The notes beneath the pieces were generated by a model that was given only the letters and a program-made list of their open reading frames with translations, ran no database searches and was not told the origin of the DNA. Positions 27,101 through 36,147 of a stretch of DNA of 64,000 nt are shown one piece after another (positions within the stretch are counted from its first letter, which is position 1; each line of letters opens with the position of its first letter). The position numbers and the translations under genes are program-made. Origin of the DNA: Actinoallomurus sp050942425 (GTDB lineage Bacteria; Actinomycetota; Actinomycetes; Streptosporangiales; Streptosporangiaceae); NCBI RefSeq assembly GCF_050942425.1, contig NZ_CP192063.1, positions 4,712,001 to 4,776,000 on the forward strand, in the 5' to 3' direction.

Positions 27101-27814
27101 TCACCGGGTCGGGAGGCGGCCGCTGGTGCGGACCTCGTTCCGGGTGAAGCCCAGCCGGTCGTACAGCCGCATGGCGGCCGTGTTCTCGGCGTAGACGCCC
27201 AGGCCCACGCCGTCGCAGCGCTCGGCGAACAGCTGCCGCATCGCCCACGCCGTGATCGACGCGCCCAGTGCCCGCCGGCGGGCCTCGGGCCGTACGGCGA
27301 TCGCCGCGACCTGGCCGATCTCCGGGGAGCTCGTCATGTCGGCGAGGCAGGCCGAGAGCCCGCTGTCGCCGTCCCGCACGCCGGCCCAGCGGCGGGCGTG
27401 ACCGTCACCCGGCCACACCGACCAGTCGGGACTCGTGCGCTTCAGCAGTTCCGTGATCGCGTCACTGTCGGCGGACCATCCGACCAGGTCCTCCGCCGGC
27501 TGGGGTGGCGGCGTCTCGTACGCGACCCGGTAGACCCAGTCGACGGGGTCCTCGAGAGGAAGCGGGGTGCCGTGCGGCACGTTCGCGTAGACGTCCGGCG
27601 GCAGTTCGCCCCGCAGCGAGGTCAGCAGGTCGGCGACCGCGCCGGCCGGGCCGAGCCCCACGACGCGCCAGATCGTACGGTCCCGGTTCAGGTTGAGGAA
27701 GGCGGCGGCCTCGCCGCCGCGCCAGGCCGTACCGCGTCGTGCTGGATCCACGCTCCGGATCAGGGGATGGCCTTCCGTCATCGTCAGGATGTCATCGATG
27801 GAGGAGGGGATCAC
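27101..27814 (-). CDS. GNAT family N-acetyltransferase
   Basis: A 237-residue protein whose C-terminal ~130 residues form a GNAT domain: VAAIAVRPEARRRALGASITAWA (CoA loop RRRALGA) and GVGLGVYAENTAAMRLYDRLGF. The N-terminal ~100 residues form the less conserved first lobe seen in two-domain actinobacterial GNATs. The substrate is unknown. The start is uncertain: GTG 27814 is taken from the beginning of the conserved sequence (IPSSIDDILTMTEGHPLI), but there is no good ribosome site; ATG 27781 is another option. Confidence 0.82.
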   Translation of the reverse strand: MIPSSIDDILTMTEGHPLIRSVDPARRGTAWRGGEAAAFLNLNRDRTIWRVVGLGPAGAVADLLTSLRGELPPDVYANVPHGTPLPLEDPVDWVYRVAYETPPPQPAEDLVGWSADSDAITELLKRTSPDWSVWPGDGHARRWAGVRDGDSGLSACLADMTSSPEIGQVAAIAVRPEARRRALGASITAWAMRQLFAERCDGVGLGVYAENTAAMRLYDRLGFTRNEVRTSGRLPTR

Positions 27815-28010
27815 GCCGCACAGGGTATCGGCGGCCTGATCACGGCCCCGGGTCCGGGGGCGCGGTGGTCGGCGCTGGTCCACCCGGTCGCGACCACCTC
27901 CGTCGCCGTCCTCACCGCCGACGACTACCGGCTCGACGGCATCGTCGGCGCCATCGTGGTGATCGTCTCCGTCGCGCTGAGCGGCCGTGCGGAACGGATA
28001 GTGTCAAGGC

Positions 28011-29360
28011 GTGGTGCGCAGGGAACATGAGCAGGCCGACAGCCTCTTCGACGAGCCGGCCGAGGAGGCGCAGCAGGCGAACGCCCCACTGGCGGTCCGG
28101 ATGCGCCCCCGCGGGCTCGACGAGGTCGTCGGCCAGGGGCACCTGCTCGGTCCCGGGACGCCGCTGCGCCAGCTCGTCGAGCGGGACGTCGCGATGTCCC
28201 TGGTGCTGTGGGGGCCGCCCGGCACCGGCAAGACCACCCTCGCGTACGTCGTCAGCCAGGCGACCGAGCGCCGGTTCGTGGAGATCTCGGCGGTGTCCGA
28301 CGGCGTCAAGCAGGTCCGCGCCGCGATCGACGTCGCCAAGCGGGAGCTCGGCATGGGCGGCCGCCAGACGGTGCTGTTCGTCGACGAGGTGCACCGGTTC
28401 AACAAGGCCCAGCAGGACGCCCTGCTGCCCGCCGTCGAGAACCGCTGGGTGTCCTTCATCGGCGCCACCACGGAGAACCCGTTCTTCTCCGTGATCAGCC
28501 CGCTGCTGTCCCGCTCCCTCCTGCTGACGCTCGAGCCGCTCGGCGACGACCAGCTCCGCGAGGTGATCCGCCGCGCCCTCACCGACGAGCGCGGCCTCCG
28601 CAGCGCGGTCGAGCTCGCCGAGCCCGCCGAGGACCACCTCGTACGCCTCGCGGGCGGCGACGCGCGCCGGGCGCTGACCTACCTGGAGGCCGCGTCGTAC
28701 GTCGCCCCGAACGGCGCGCCGATCGACGTCGACGTCCTGGAGAAGGCCGTCGACCGGGCCGCCGTCCGCTACGACCGGGAGGGCGACCAGCACTACGACG
28801 TGATCAGCGCGTTCATCAAGAGCATCCGCGGATCCGACGTCGACGCGGCGCTCCACTACCTCGCCCGCATGATCGAGGCCGGGGAGGACCCGCGCTTCAT
28901 CGCCCGGCGGCTCATCGTCCACGCCAGCGAGGACGTCGGAATGGCCGACCCGACGGCGCTGCAGACGGCGACGGCCGCGGCGCACGCCGTCGAGTTCGTC
29001 GGCCTCCCGGAAGCGCGCATCAACCTCGCGCAGGCCGTCATCCACCTCTCCCTGGCGCCGAAGTCCAACGCCGTCATCCGCGCGATCGGGGAGGCGGCCG
29101 CCGACGTACGGCAGGGGCTCGTCGGTCCCGTGCCGGCGCACCTGCGTGACGCGCACTACAAGGGCGCGGCCAAGCTCGACCACGGGAAGGACTACCGCTA
29201 CGCCCACGACTTCCCCGGCGGCGTGGTCGAACAGCAGTACGCTCCGGACGCCGTCGCCGGGCGCGAGTACTACCACCCGACCCGGCACGGGATGGAGGCC
29301 CGCTTCTCCGACGTCGTCGAGCGGCTCCGCGCCGTCCTGCGCGGTAGACGCGCCGACTGA
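28011..29360 (+). CDS. rarA: Replication-associated recombination protein A (RarA/MgsA)
   Basis: AAA+ ATPase of the clamp-loader-like RarA family, which acts at stalled replication forks. The 449-residue protein has Walker A GPPGTGKTT (68-76), Walker B DEVH (125-128), sensor 1 (GATTENP) and the C-terminal tetramerisation domains characteristic of RarA (YDVISAFIKSIRGSDVDAALHYLARM). A Gln/Glu-rich segment at the N-terminus looks like a clamp-binding peptide (QADSLFD). Tandem GTG codons at 28011 and 28014 are both possible starts. It heads the conserved rarA-DUF948-DUF6167-alaS run. Confidence 0.95.
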   Translation: MVRREHEQADSLFDEPAEEAQQANAPLAVRMRPRGLDEVVGQGHLLGPGTPLRQLVERDVAMSLVLWGPPGTGKTTLAYVVSQATERRFVEISAVSDGVKQVRAAIDVAKRELGMGGRQTVLFVDEVHRFNKAQQDALLPAVENRWVSFIGATTENPFFSVISPLLSRSLLLTLEPLGDDQLREVIRRALTDERGLRSAVELAEPAEDHLVRLAGGDARRALTYLEAASYVAPNGAPIDVDVLEKAVDRAAVRYDREGDQHYDVISAFIKSIRGSDVDAALHYLARMIEAGEDPRFIARRLIVHASEDVGMADPTALQTATAAAHAVEFVGLPEARINLAQAVIHLSLAPKSNAVIRAIGEAAADVRQGLVGPVPAHLRDAHYKGAAKLDHGKDYRYAHDFPGGVVEQQYAPDAVAGREYYHPTRHGMEARFSDVVERLRAVLRGRRAD

Positions 29361-29501
29361 CCCGGGCGCGCGCCGCCGGCCGAGGCGGGCGCGGGGGGAC
29401 GCCGCCACCCGCGTCCGACGTGGCCGACTCGGCGCGTTTCCGGAGGCCCGGGACGGTAAGGTCGGTCCGACCGAGTTTCGCGACGAGGAGGAGGAAGCCG
29501 G

Positions 29502-29876
29502 ATGCTGACGGGTGAACAGCTGGCCGGCCTGATCGTGGCCATGTTCTGGGCGATTCTGGTCTCCTTCCTCGCCTACGTGCTCCTGAAGCTCGCCCGGTTG
29601 GTGACCGAGGCCACCAAGACGGTCGCCGAGCTGGGTGATCGGACCGCTCCGCTGCTCGACGACATGGCCGGCACGGTGGAGCGGGCCAACGAGCAGCTGG
29701 ACCGGATCGACGTGATCACGAAGAACATGGGCAGCGTGAGTCAGAACGCCGCCGCGGTCAGCACCACCGTCACCTCGATCGTCGGTGGCCCTCTCGTGAA
29801 GGCCGCGGCGTTCTCTTATGGTGTCCGTAAGGCCATCGGTTCCCGCGGCCACGGCAGCCAGGACGGCAAGCGATGA
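29502..29876 (+). CDS. DUF948 domain-containing membrane protein
   Basis: A 124-residue protein with one N-terminal TM helix (about 9-31, LIVAMFWAILVSFLAYVLLKL), then a long amphipathic helix with the DUF948 pattern (VAELGDRTAPLLDDMAGTV...LDRIDVITKNM) and a short basic tail. Function unknown. A repeated GAGGAGGAGG 7 bp before the ATG suggests strong translation. The stop overlaps the next gene as ATGA, and both precede alaS, a very conserved actinobacterial arrangement. Confidence 0.9.
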   Translation: MLTGEQLAGLIVAMFWAILVSFLAYVLLKLARLVTEATKTVAELGDRTAPLLDDMAGTVERANEQLDRIDVITKNMGSVSQNAAAVSTTVTSIVGGPLVKAAAFSYGVRKAIGSRGHGSQDGKR

Positions 29877-30115
29877 TCCGGCGGTTGTTCTGGCTGTCCC
29901 TGGGCACCGCGTTCGGCGCCTGGTCGGCCTTCCGGCTCAAGCGCGCCGTGCGGGCCGCCCTGCCGGGCAGCATCGCCCACCAGGCCGCCGGACTCGGCCG
30001 GACCGTACGGGGGTTCGCCGGCGACGTTCGTGTCGCGATGAACCACCGAGAGGAAGAGCTGCGCGACGCCATGCGTCTCGACGCACAAGCCGACATAGAC
30101 AAGGACCTGCACTGA
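29873..30115 (+). CDS. DUF6167 family small protein
   Basis: An 80-residue protein with a hydrophobic N-terminal helix (MIRRLFWLSLGTAFGAWSAF) that could be a membrane anchor, then a basic/amphipathic helix and an acidic end. It matches the short gene always found between DUF948 and alaS in actinomycetes, which I believe is DUF6167. The start overlaps the DUF948 stop by 4 bp and the stop overlaps alaS by 1 bp (TGATG). The function is unknown. Confidence 0.8.
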   Translation: MIRRLFWLSLGTAFGAWSAFRLKRAVRAALPGSIAHQAAGLGRTVRGFAGDVRVAMNHREEELRDAMRLDAQADIDKDLH

Positions 30116-32781
30116 TGGAGTCGGCAGAGATCGCCCGCCGTTTCCTCCGCTTCTTCGAGGAACGCGGCCACACCGTGGTGCCCTCGGCGAGCCTGATCGC
30201 CGAGGATCCCACGCTGTTGCTGGTCAACGCGGGCATGGTGCCGTTCAAGCCGTATTTCCTCGGCCAGCGGACGCCTCCGTACCGTCGGGCGACCAGCGTG
30301 CAGAAGTGCATCCGCACGCCCGACATCGACGAGGTCGGCAAGACCACCCGGCACGGCACGTTCTTCCAGATGCTGGGCAACTTCTCCTTCGGGGACTATT
30401 TCAAGGAGCAGGCGATTCCTTTCGCCTGGGATCTGCTGACCCGGCCGGAGGCCGAGGGCGGGTTCGGCTTCCCCGAGGACCGGCTCTGGGCGACCGTCTA
30501 CCACGACGACGACGAGGCCTTCTCGATCTGGCGGGACAAGGTCGGCCTGCCCGAGGAGCGCATCCAGCGTCGGGGGATGGCGGACAACTTCTGGTCGATG
30601 GGCGTGCCCGGCCCCTGCGGCCCCTGCTCGGAGATCTACTACGACCGGGGCGCCGAGTACGGCCGTGAGGGCGGCCCAGTCGCCGACGAGGACCGCTACC
30701 TCGAGGTCTGGAACCTCGTCTTCATGCAGTTCGAGCGGGGCCCGGGCGCGGGCAAGGAGGGCTGGCCGATCCTCGGCGAGCTGCCCGCCAAGAACATCGA
30801 CACCGGCATGGGCCTGGAGCGCATGGCCGCGATCCTCCAGGGCGTCGACAACATCTACGAGATCGACACCATGTGGCGGATCCTCGACCGCGCCGCCGAC
30901 CTCACCAAGACCAAGTACGGCCGCGACACCCGCGCCGACGTGTCCCTGCGCGTGATCACCGACCACGTCCGCAGCGGCACGATGATGGTCGCCGACGGCG
31001 TCGTCCCCTCCAACGAGGGCCGGGGCTACGTCCTGCGCCGCATCCTGCGCCGCAGCGTCCGCCACCTTCGCCTGCTCGGCGCCGGTGACGACCGCTACCT
31101 GCACGAGCTGACCGCCGCCGCGATCGAGGGTATGGGCGAGACCTACCCGGAGCTGCGCTCCGACGCCGCCCACATCCACACGGTCATCGACGCGGAGGAG
31201 CAGTCCTTTCTCGCGACGCTCCGCACCGGCACCGCGATCTTCGACGCCTCGGTCGAGGAGACCAAGCGCCGCAAGGAGACGACGGTGTCCGGCGTCCAGG
31301 CGTTCACCCTGCACGACACCTACGGCTTCCCGATCGACCTGACCCTCGAGATGGCGGCCGAGCAGGGCCTGGCCGTCGACGAGGGCGAGTTCCGGCGCCT
31401 CATGGACGAGCAGCGGCAGCGCGCCAAGGCCGACGCCGCCGCGAAGAAGACCGGCAACCTCGACGTGTCCGTGCTCGGCAGCCTGCTGGAGCAGACCGGT
31501 TCGGTGCGGTTCACCGGCTACGACGCGGTCACCGGCGAGGCCCGCGTGGTCGGCCTCCTGGTCGGCGGCGCCAGCGTTCCGTCGGCGGGGGAGGGCAGCG
31601 AGGTCGAGGTCGTTCTCGACCGCACGCCGTTCTACGCCGAGGGCGGCGGCCAGCTCGCCGACCAGGGCGTCATTCGGCTCGGCAACGGGGCCGAGATCGA
31701 GGTCCTCGACGTGCAGACGCCGCTGGCCGGTCTGATCGTGCACCGTGGCCGGGTCCGCAGCGGCGAGGCGCAGGCCGGGGACACCGCCTACGCCGAGATC
31801 GATGTCGAGCGGCGCCGTGCGATCTCCCGGTCCCACACCGCGACGCACATGGTGCACCGCGGGTTCCGCAACGCGCTCGGCGAGTCGGCGGCGCAGGCCG
31901 GTTCGGAGAACGCCCCCGGCCGGTTCCGGTTCGACTTCACCGCCTCCGGCGCCGTGCCCCTGAACGTGCTGCGCGACGTCGAGGACGAGGTCAACGCCAT
32001 CCTCATCGACGACCTCGGCGTGCACGCCTCGGTTCACCCGATCGACGAGGCGCGCAAGATGGGCGCGCTGGCGCTCTTCGGCGAGAAGTACGGCGACGAG
32101 GTCCGGGTCGTCGAGATCGGCGAGTACTCCCGCGAGCTGTGCGGCGGCACCCACGTGGCTCGGTCCGGCCAGCTCGGCCTGATCAAGGTCCTCGGCGAGC
32201 AGTCGATCGGCGCCGGCGTGCGCCGGGTCGAGGCGCTCGTCGGCATCGACGCCTTCCGGTACCTCGCCAAGGAGAGCGTCCTGGTCGCGCAGCTGTCCGA
32301 GCAGCTGAAGACCCGCCGCGAGGAGCTCCCGGAGCGGATCTCCGGAGTCGTCACCCGGCTCCGCGAGGCCGAGAAGGAGCTCGAGCGAGTGCGCTCGCAG
32401 CAGGTCCTCCAGATCGCCGGCGAGCTGGCGGGCGGCGCCGAGGACGTCGGCGGCATCGCCTTCGTCGCCCACCGCGTGCCCGACGGCACCAGCGCCGACG
32501 ACCTGCGCCGTCTCGCCATGGACGTCCGCGGGCGCCTGTCGGGACGCCCGGCCGTGGTCATCATCGCCGGCGTCCCCAAGGACCGTCCGGTGATCGTCGT
32601 CGCGACCAGCGATGAGGCCCGCGCCCGCGGGCTCCGCGCGGGCGCGCTCGTCGGCGTCGCCGCCAAGGTCCTCGGCGGCGGTGGCGGCGGCAAGGACGAC
32701 CTGGCGCAGGGCGGTGGCGTGAACGCGGGCGCCATCGACGAGGCCCTGGGCGCCGTCCGCCGAGCCGTGGCGGCCGCGTGA
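30115..32781 (+). CDS. alaS: Alanyl-tRNA synthetase
   Basis: Full-length 888-residue class II synthetase. The N-terminal catalytic domain starts MESAEIARRFLRFFEERGH. The editing domain has its metal site in SHTATHMVH and CGGTHVA. A coiled linker and a C-Ala domain follow, ending in a Gly-rich segment (GGGGGGKDDLAQGGG). The editing residues look intact, so misacylated Ser/Gly-tRNA-Ala should be cleared. The ATG is fixed by the 1-bp overlap with the preceding gene. ruvX starts within the alaS stop (GTGA). Confidence 0.97.
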   Translation: MESAEIARRFLRFFEERGHTVVPSASLIAEDPTLLLVNAGMVPFKPYFLGQRTPPYRRATSVQKCIRTPDIDEVGKTTRHGTFFQMLGNFSFGDYFKEQAIPFAWDLLTRPEAEGGFGFPEDRLWATVYHDDDEAFSIWRDKVGLPEERIQRRGMADNFWSMGVPGPCGPCSEIYYDRGAEYGREGGPVADEDRYLEVWNLVFMQFERGPGAGKEGWPILGELPAKNIDTGMGLERMAAILQGVDNIYEIDTMWRILDRAADLTKTKYGRDTRADVSLRVITDHVRSGTMMVADGVVPSNEGRGYVLRRILRRSVRHLRLLGAGDDRYLHELTAAAIEGMGETYPELRSDAAHIHTVIDAEEQSFLATLRTGTAIFDASVEETKRRKETTVSGVQAFTLHDTYGFPIDLTLEMAAEQGLAVDEGEFRRLMDEQRQRAKADAAAKKTGNLDVSVLGSLLEQTGSVRFTGYDAVTGEARVVGLLVGGASVPSAGEGSEVEVVLDRTPFYAEGGGQLADQGVIRLGNGAEIEVLDVQTPLAGLIVHRGRVRSGEAQAGDTAYAEIDVERRRAISRSHTATHMVHRGFRNALGESAAQAGSENAPGRFRFDFTASGAVPLNVLRDVEDEVNAILIDDLGVHASVHPIDEARKMGALALFGEKYGDEVRVVEIGEYSRELCGGTHVARSGQLGLIKVLGEQSIGAGVRRVEALVGIDAFRYLAKESVLVAQLSEQLKTRREELPERISGVVTRLREAEKELERVRSQQVLQIAGELAGGAEDVGGIAFVAHRVPDGTSADDLRRLAMDVRGRLSGRPAVVIIAGVPKDRPVIVVATSDEARARGLRAGALVGVAAKVLGGGGGGKDDLAQGGGVNAGAIDEALGAVRRAVAAA

Positions 32782-33236
32782 GACAAGGCGTGCGCATCGG
32801 CGTCGACGCGGGCAGCGTCCGCATCGGCGTCGCGCGCAGTGATCCTGGCGGCATCCTGGCGTCTCCGCTGGAGACGGTGCGTGCCGGGAAGGGCGATGTC
32901 GACCGGATCATCCGGTTGGTCGCTGAGAACGACGCCGTCGAGGTGATCGTGGGTCTGCCGACCTCTCTCTCCGGCAGGGAGGGGCCGGCGGCCGAGGCGG
33001 CCCGCCGCCTGGCGGTGAAGATCGCACGACGCATGGATCCCGAGACGGTTCGACTGTTCGATGAGAGACTCACCACCGTGACAGCCGAAACCGGGCTTCG
33101 GGAACAAGGCGTGCGCGGACAGGCGCGGCGCAAGGTCGTCGACCAAGCGGCGGCGGCCGTGCTCCTGCAGGCTGCGCTCGACGCCGAGCGCTTGACGGGT
33201 CGCCCTCCGGGGGAGACTGTCCAGGGGGGCTCATGA
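32778..33236 (+). CDS. ruvX: RuvX/YqgF-type Holliday junction resolvase
   Basis: A 152-residue RNase H-fold nuclease with the family motifs RIGVDAGSVRIGVA (first catalytic Asp), VIVGLPTSLSG, LFDERLTTVTAE (catalytic Glu region) and KVVDQAAAAVLL (last Asp). YqgF/RuvX has been described both as a resolvase and as a pre-16S rRNA 5'-end nuclease; which applies here cannot be decided from sequence. Start and stop both overlap neighbours by 4 bp. Confidence 0.93.
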   Translation: MRQGVRIGVDAGSVRIGVARSDPGGILASPLETVRAGKGDVDRIIRLVAENDAVEVIVGLPTSLSGREGPAAEAARRLAVKIARRMDPETVRLFDERLTTVTAETGLREQGVRGQARRKVVDQAAAAVLLQAALDAERLTGRPPGETVQGGS

Positions 33237-34405
33237 GCGACGCGGATCTCGACTTTTTGCGACAACTGTCCGAGCGCCAACAGCGCTCAGAGGGTCCAGG
33301 TGTTCCTCCGCGGGCCGCCCGAGGCGGACGAGGGCGGCGTCGCAAGAAGAGCCGCAAGGGCCGCAAGCTCGCGCCGCTCATCGCGCTCGTCTTCCTCCTC
33401 GCGGTCGTATGCGGCGGCGGATATGTCGGGTTCACCATGCTGAACGGCATGCTCAACCCGCCCGACTACAAGGGCGATGGCACCGGCTCGGTCACCGTCT
33501 GGATCCACGAGGGCGACTCGGTCAGCCAGATGGCCCAGCGGCTGCAGCAGGCGGGCGTCGTCAAGTCCGTGGACGCGTACGTCAAACTCGCGGGCAAGGA
33601 CCCGAGGGCGATGAGCATCCAGCCCGGCTACTACCACCTCCGCAGCCAGATGTCGGTGAAGTCCGCGCTCACGCTGCTGCTCAGCGACGCCTCACGCGCC
33701 GGCCGTGTCACCATCCCCGAAGGCAAGCGGGTCGTCCAGGTCCTGGAGATGCTCTCCAAGAAGACCAAGATCCCGCTCAAGGACTTCGAAAAGGCCGCCA
33801 AACACCCCGGCAACCTGGGCCTGCCCTCGTACGCCAAGGGCAAGCTGGAGGGGTATCTCTATCCCTTCACGTACGACCCGGACCCGAAGGCCACCGCCAC
33901 GCAGGTGCTCCGCTCGATGGTCAGCCAGTTCAAGACGGTCGCCACCTCCATCGACCTGGAAGGAAAAGCACGCGACCTGGGCATGTCGCCGGGTGACGTG
34001 GTGACGATCGCCAGCCTGGTCCAGGCCGAGAGCGGCCGCGACGAGGACATGCCGAAGATCGCCCGGGTCATCGACAACCGCGTCCACAGCCAGCAGCCGT
34101 GGATGCGCAAACTGCAGCTCGACAGCACCGTGATGTACGCCCTGGGCAAGTACAACATCGTGGCCACCTACGCGGAGACCAAGTACAAGAGTCCGTACAA
34201 CACCTACAGCGTCTTCGGTCTGCCGCCTGGAGCGATCGACAACCCCGGCGAGGTGGCGCTCAAGGCCGCGCTCAATCCCGCGCAGGGCAACTGGCTCTAC
34301 TTCGTGACCACCGACCCGAAGAGCCATGTCACCAAGTTCACCTCCAGCAGCAGCGAGTTCGAGAAGTTCAAGCAGGAGCTCGCACGCAACACGGGGCACG
34401 GATGA
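33233..34405 (+). CDS. mltG: Endolytic murein transglycosylase MltG
   Basis: Membrane-anchored lytic transglycosylase that cuts nascent peptidoglycan strands and limits their length. In its 390 residues a cytoplasmic N-terminus carries a dense Arg/Lys patch (31-45). It is followed by one TM helix (about 47-69), a LysM-like subdomain (VWIHEGDSVSQMAQRL) and the YceG/MltG catalytic domain with the catalytic Glu266 in SLVQAESGRD. The C-terminal FGLPPGAIDNPG is conserved. The ATG overlaps ruvX and the stop overlaps aroE, each as ATGA. Confidence 0.94.
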   Translation: MSDADLDFLRQLSERQQRSEGPGVPPRAARGGRGRRRKKSRKGRKLAPLIALVFLLAVVCGGGYVGFTMLNGMLNPPDYKGDGTGSVTVWIHEGDSVSQMAQRLQQAGVVKSVDAYVKLAGKDPRAMSIQPGYYHLRSQMSVKSALTLLLSDASRAGRVTIPEGKRVVQVLEMLSKKTKIPLKDFEKAAKHPGNLGLPSYAKGKLEGYLYPFTYDPDPKATATQVLRSMVSQFKTVATSIDLEGKARDLGMSPGDVVTIASLVQAESGRDEDMPKIARVIDNRVHSQQPWMRKLQLDSTVMYALGKYNIVATYAETKYKSPYNTYSVFGLPPGAIDNPGEVALKAALNPAQGNWLYFVTTDPKSHVTKFTSSSSEFEKFKQELARNTGHG

Positions 34406-35181
34406 CGCGGGCCGCCGTCCTCGGATCACCGATCGCGCACTCGCTGTCGCCGGCGCTGCACCGGGCGGCGTACGCCGCCCTTGGGCTGGACTGGACGTAC
34501 GAGGCGATCGAGTGCCGTGAGGAGGATCTTCCCGAGGTGCTCGGGCGGCCGTGGGCGGGCCTGTCGCTGACCATGCCGCTGAAGCGTGCGGTGCTGCCGC
34601 TGCTCGACGAGGTCTCCGGGCTCGCGCGGGCGGTCGGCGGCGCCAACACGGTCGTCTACGACGGCGGGCGGCGGCTCGGCGACAACACCGACGTGTACGG
34701 CATGGTCACCGCCCTGACCGAGGCCGGCGTACGCTCACCGGGCTCCGCCGTCGTACTCGGCGGCGGGGCGACGGCCTGCTCGGCCCTGGCCGCGCTGCGG
34801 GACCTGGGGCTGCCCAAGGCCGTGGTCGTCGTACGGAGCCCGGATCGGGCCGCCGAGGCGGTGTCGGCGGCCGACCGGCTGGGCGTGTCGGTGTCGGTGC
34901 AGACCTTCGCCGACACGATGCCGTCCGCCGATCTGATCATCTCGACGCTTCCCGCCCACGCCGCGGACCCGTACGCCGAGGTGATCGGGCGGGCGACGGG
35001 CGCGCTCTTCGACGTCGTGTACGCGCCCTGGCCGACGGCCGCCGCCGAGGCCGTGGCCGAGCACGGCGGCATCGTGGTGGGCGGCCTGCCCATGCTGGTG
35101 CACCAGGCCGCCCGCCAGGTCGAACTCATGACGGGGCGCGCACCGGCCCCCGTCGAGGCGATGCGCGCCGCCGTGTCATGA
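34402..35181 (+). CDS. aroE: Shikimate dehydrogenase
   Basis: NADPH-dependent reduction of 3-dehydroshikimate in aromatic amino acid synthesis. The 259-residue protein has the substrate motif GSPIAHSLSPALH, catalytic Lys61 in LSLTMPLK, Asp97 in GDNTD, the nucleotide-binding GGGATACSAL and the C-terminal GLPMLVHQA. All are as expected for AroE rather than the quinate-specific paralogues. The start is fixed by the overlap with mltG. The stop overlaps the convergent membrane-protein gene by 6 bp. Confidence 0.94.
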   Translation: MTRAAVLGSPIAHSLSPALHRAAYAALGLDWTYEAIECREEDLPEVLGRPWAGLSLTMPLKRAVLPLLDEVSGLARAVGGANTVVYDGGRRLGDNTDVYGMVTALTEAGVRSPGSAVVLGGGATACSALAALRDLGLPKAVVVVRSPDRAAEAVSAADRLGVSVSVQTFADTMPSADLIISTLPAHAADPYAEVIGRATGALFDVVYAPWPTAAAEAVAEHGGIVVGGLPMLVHQAARQVELMTGRAPAPVEAMRAAVS

Positions 35182-36147
35182 CGTGCTGCGCCGCCGTCCT
35201 CGCAGCCGCGAGATCGCGGCGACGGCGATGATCGCCAGGATGAACAGGGGAGCGATGAGGCGGAGGGTACCGATCGCACCCGAGAGCGGGTACATGACGA
35301 CGAGCCAAAGGCTCATGGAACAGACCAGTGGCGCCAGGCTGAGCGCCAGCATCGCGGCCCATCTGCGACCGGCGGCCGTTCGCAGCCGGGCACACGCGAT
35401 GGCGATCAGCACCAAGGCCGCGATGGTCAGGAGCCACCGCCGATCGTGGATCGACCGGGACGCCAGCATCACGCCGTGGGTGCCGTTCTTGACGGCTCCA
35501 CCGTCCGGGACCCCTGTCAGCACGTAGGTGACCACCCCGATGCCGAGCAGGAGGACGGCCGCCCGCCAGGTGCCGAGGAGTGACAGTGCCCTGCGAAGGC
35601 CGTCGGAGATCGACAGCGCCCCCGCCGCGACGACCGCCAACTCGAGCCAGAAGAGGTTGTCGTTCAATCGGGTAACGGAGAAGGCGTCGTCCTGGCCGAT
35701 GGCCAGCCAGGGCAGCTGCGACAGCGTTGCCATCCAGGCGAGACCGATCGCGGTACGTCGCAAGCCCAGCAGGCTGAGCGCAGCGACAACTGGCCAGGGC
35801 ACCCACATCGGCCAGATCGGCGCGGGCGGCGCCTCTACGAGCACGTACCAGCCCTCGTACGAGCGGAGGGCGTCGACGGTCCCCGTGAACAGCACCAAGG
35901 TCGTCACCAGGCTGAGTACGGCGAAGGCGTCGCGCCAGACCGGTCCGCCGAGGGAACGGATCTCCCGCTGCAGGCGGACGCGGACGGCTCCTCCGACGAG
36001 GTCGGCGGCGTCGCGGGGGCTCGGTCGCTCCTGGCCGGGGCCGGCGGTGGCGAGCAGGACGCCGAGCATCTCCTCGCGCTGGTCGATCGGGTAGAGCCGC
36101 AGCCATCGCCGCAGCCGGTGCTCGAGTGATGCGGACCGTGGCGTCAT
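35176..36147 (-). CDS. Membrane protein of PadR operon, paralogue 1
   Basis: A 323-residue integral membrane protein. The ~65-residue cytoplasmic head (LEHRLRRWLRLYPIDQREEM and LVGGAVRVRL) resembles the prefix found in many actinobacterial proteins encoded next to PadR regulators. About seven hydrophobic segments follow (for example VVAALSLLGL, AVLLLGIGVVTYVL, LLTIAALVLIAIACA, LIAPLFILAIIAVAAI) and an Arg-rich end. The function is unknown; a signalling or stress role is a guess. It is a tandem duplicate of the next gene upstream, whose stop overlaps its start as ATGA. Confidence 0.8.
   Translation of the reverse strand: MTPRSASLEHRLRRWLRLYPIDQREEMLGVLLATAGPGQERPSPRDAADLVGGAVRVRLQREIRSLGGPVWRDAFAVLSLVTTLVLFTGTVDALRSYEGWYVLVEAPPAPIWPMWVPWPVVAALSLLGLRRTAIGLAWMATLSQLPWLAIGQDDAFSVTRLNDNLFWLELAVVAAGALSISDGLRRALSLLGTWRAAVLLLGIGVVTYVLTGVPDGGAVKNGTHGVMLASRSIHDRRWLLTIAALVLIAIACARLRTAAGRRWAAMLALSLAPLVCSMSLWLVVMYPLSGAIGTLRLIAPLFILAIIAVAAISRLRGRRRSTS

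Noticed and set aside
29770..32472. 900-codon open frame on the minus strand across alaS
   Set aside because: Antisense to a complete alanyl-tRNA synthetase; low-complexity Val/Arg/Gly content.
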